Positions 5,321 to 6,879 of a stretch of 6,879 nucleotides of DNA are shown here, in pieces. The notes beneath the pieces were generated by a model. That model ran no database searches. It saw nothing but the letters and a program-made list of their open reading frames with translations, and was not told the origin of the DNA. The number at the start of each line of letters is the position of its first letter. Within the stretch, counting starts at the first letter, position 1. Position numbers and translations under genes: made by a program. Location of the stretch: the NCBI GenBank assembly GCA_937880065.1, contig CALFMA010000649.1, positions 1 to 6,879 on the forward strand, read 5' to 3'. This stretch comes from an uncultured Ruminococcus sp. (lineage in GTDB: Bacteria; Bacillota_A; Clostridia; Oscillospirales; Ruminococcaceae).

Positions 5321-6456
5321 TACAATCTCTCCTTAAAATCGTCATAGCCGAACTGTCGGAGAAGCACTATTTCTCCCCCCGATTTTTTCAGATAAATGGA
5401 GGGTAAGGGCATACCGTTAAAGGTGTTGTTCTTCACCATTGAATATATCGCCATATCGCAGAATATGAGCCTGTCACCGATTTTCAGGGGTTCATCAAAG
5501 GAATACTCGCCAATTGAATCCCCTGCAAGGCAGGTCTGTGAGCCAAGCCGATATGTGAATTTCTTCTCCCCTGCCTGTCCCGAATTCATAAGAGGCGGAC
5601 GATAGGGCATTTCAAGGACATCGGGCATATGACAAGCCGCCGATGTGTCAAGAATTGCAATTGGCATATCATTTTCCGTAAGGTCAAGCACCTCCGTTAC
5701 AAGATAGCCTGCATTAAGGGCAAAAGCCTCTCCCGGTTCAAGAAAAACTTCAAGCCCGTATTTCTCTTTCATTCTCATAATACAGCTTTCGAGAAGCTGA
5801 ATATCATAATCCTCACGGGTAATATGATGACCGCCGCCGAAGTTAATCCACTCCATTTTCGGCAATATATCGCCGAATTTTTCCTCAATTGCGTCAAGAG
5901 TTTTTTTCAGATCATCGGAATTCTGCTCGCAAAGGGTATGAAAATGAAGTCCCGTTACGCCCTGTAAATCGTCCTCTCGGAAATTTTTTCTCGTTATTCC
6001 AAGTCTTGATTTTGGTGAACATGGGTCATAAATCTCATGCCCCTCCTGCGTGGAAAATTCGGGATTTATACGAAGTCCGATTTTCTTCCCTGCTTTCAGC
6101 ACTCGGTCACGGTATCGGTCAAGCTGAGAAAATGAATTAAAAATAATATGACCGCAGTAGGAGATTATTTCGTCAATTTCACTTTCACGATATGCCGCAG
6201 AAAAAACGTGATTTTCGCCGCCCATTTCTTCATAACCAAGCTTTGCTTCAAAAAGACCGCTTGCAGCCGTTCCCGATACATATTCCCTTATAATCGGGTA
6301 GGTATGATAACAGGAAAATGCCTTTTGTGCAAGGAGAATTTTCGCCCCTGTACGCTGTTCAACTCCTTTTAGAATTTCCAGATTGTGTATGAGTTTTTCC
6401 TCGTCGATAACGTAACACGGCGTAGAAAGCTTTTTAAATCCATTGATATTATTCAT
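5320..6456 (-). CDS. nspC: Carboxynorspermidine/carboxyspermidine decarboxylase
   Basis: PLP-dependent cytoplasmic decarboxylase that removes CO2 from carboxynorspermidine or carboxyspermidine to give norspermidine or spermidine, the last step of the aspartate-semialdehyde polyamine route. The 378-aa protein has the alanine-racemase-like fold (fold III) plan. The PLP lysine is Lys45 in LLAQKAFS. HFHTLCEQ is at 171-178 and the phosphate-binding glycine loop FGGGHHITR at 206-214. EPGEA is at 240-244, and the C-terminal active-site segment contains Cys309 and Asp313 (QTCLAGDSIGEYSFDEP). SGTAASGLFEAKLGYEE and MVKNNTFNGMPLPSIYL are strongly NspC-like. The start is the ATG at 6456, not a TTG 12 nt upstream that falls in the ribosome binding site. 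It begins 1 nt after the isomerase stop (TGAAATG). The partner dehydrogenase is not in the window. Meso-diaminopimelate decarboxylase is the nearest alternative but fits worse. Confidence 0.93.
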   Translation of the reverse strand: MNNINGFKKLSTPCYVIDEEKLIHNLEILKGVEQRTGAKILLAQKAFSCYHTYPIIREYVSGTAASGLFEAKLGYEEMGGENHVFSAAYRESEIDEIISYCGHIIFNSFSQLDRYRDRVLKAGKKIGLRINPEFSTQEGHEIYDPCSPKSRLGITRKNFREDDLQGVTGLHFHTLCEQNSDDLKKTLDAIEEKFGDILPKMEWINFGGGHHITREDYDIQLLESCIMRMKEKYGLEVFLEPGEAFALNAGYLVTEVLDLTENDMPIAILDTSAACHMPDVLEMPYRPPLMNSGQAGEKKFTYRLGSQTCLAGDSIGEYSFDEPLKIGDRLIFCDMAIYSMVKNNTFNGMPLPSIYLKKSGGEIVLLRQFGYDDFKERL

Positions 6457-6457
6457 T

Positions 6458-6879
6458 TCAATCTCCAAAAAATTCGTTCATTGTTACCTGAACTCTGGGA
6501 TTTCCGTTCTGGTCATCCTCAATCATGACAGCAGTCTTGATTGTAATAGGACTGTTTGGTGAGGAAATATCACCATCTCCGCCGAGTGAACGAGGAACTT
6601 TAAGGAAATTGTCAACAACCTCCATACCATCTGTTACTTCACCGAAAGCAGCATAATTGCCATCAAGGAATGAGCAGGAATCATCGTAGCAGATGAAGAA
6701 CTGGCTTGACGCACTATCAGGCATCTGACTTCTTGCCATTGAAACTATACCTCTCTTGTGAGAAAGATTGTTTTCAACACCGTTTGAAGCGAACTCACCT
6801 TTGATAGTATTCTCGCTTCCACCCATGCCTGTACCCTGAGGGTCACCGCCCTGAGCCATAAATCCTTCAACTACACGGT
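6458..6879 (-). CDS. Cyclophilin-type peptidyl-prolyl cis-trans isomerase, 5' end outside window
   Basis: Catalyses cis-trans isomerisation of Xaa-Pro bonds during protein folding. About 139 C-terminal residues are visible. The frame stays open to the window edge, reading [13 protein letters not shown], the classic cyclophilin active-site strand whose Arg is catalytic. The methionine at 6859 is thus internal and not the start. Downstream motifs are [32 protein letters not shown] and [11 protein letters not shown], all standard for the family; the position of the human CypA tryptophan is Phe (SFLDG). The missing N-terminus would show whether it is cytoplasmic or an exported lipoprotein, as many Clostridial cyclophilins are. 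It is probably the first or an early gene of the run leading into nspC, whose ATG follows its TGA by one base. Confidence 0.94.
   Translation of the reverse strand, partial: RVVEGFMAQGGDPQGTGMGGSENTIKGEFASNGVENNLSHKRGIVSMARSQMPDSASSQFFICYDDSCSFLDGNYAAFGEVTDGMEVVDNFLKVPRSLGGDGDISSPNSPITIKTAVMIEDDQNGNPRVQVTMNEFFGD
6462..6466 (-). promoter_or_regulatory. Ribosome binding site deciding the nspC start
   Basis: GGAGA on the minus strand lies 5 nt before the ATG at 6454-6456, within the last codons of the isomerase gene. The in-frame TTG at 6466-6468 immediately precedes and touches this motif, and has no site of its own. Initiation should therefore occur at the ATG and depend on ribosomes finishing the upstream gene. 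Confidence 0.75.

Noticed and set aside
6457..6468. TTG start for nspC giving four extra residues
   Set aside because: The TTG abuts the GGAGA motif that serves the ATG at 6456, so it is part of the ribosome binding region and not the start.
6857..6859. ATG at 6859 as the start of the isomerase gene
   Set aside because: The upstream codons continue in frame as RVVEGF, the conserved cyclophilin strand, so the methionine is internal and the gene runs off the window.

Overview
The window reads as a chromosomal stretch from an anaerobic, low-GC Firmicute of the Ruminococcus/Oscillospiraceae type. The evidence is a secreted protein with a complete type I dockerin, AAGGAGG-type ribosome binding sites, TTGACA/TATAAT promoters with 17-bp spacers, AT-rich intergenic DNA, and a carboxynorspermidine/carboxyspermidine decarboxylase of the kind common in gut Clostridia and Bacteroidetes. 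The genus is an inference; no rRNA or other marker gene is present. All seven protein genes lie on the minus strand, so transcription runs from high to low coordinates.

Right part (6879 to 3925): a tightly packed four-gene run. It starts with a cyclophilin-type peptidyl-prolyl isomerase whose 5' end lies outside the window. Next come nspC (PLP-dependent carboxynorspermidine/carboxyspermidine decarboxylase), a histidine-phosphatase-family protein and a TIM-barrel amidohydrolase. Junctions are 1 nt apart, 1 nt overlapping and 13 nt apart, which indicates one coupled transcript. A 9-bp hairpin follows the last stop.

Middle part (3924 to 2912): a monocistronic gene for a secreted dockerin protein with no recognisable catalytic domain. 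It has its own consensus promoter and a good intrinsic terminator, with a (TA)13 tract upstream of the promoter.

Left part (2897 to 208): a second consensus promoter drives hpt (hypoxanthine phosphoribosyltransferase), ldh (L-lactate dehydrogenase) and a transglutaminase-like lipoprotein. These genes are separated by 9 and 16 nt. The first two serve purine salvage and fermentative NAD+ regeneration; the third acts outside the membrane.

Extreme left (1 to 160): a 160-bp non-coding element with 17-bp perfect terminal inverted repeats and extensive internal pairing, best read as a MITE-like mobile repeat.

No clearly new multi-gene system was found. The best leads are the orphan dockerin protein, the MITE-like element, and the unexplained company of nspC with a phosphatase and an amidohydrolase.
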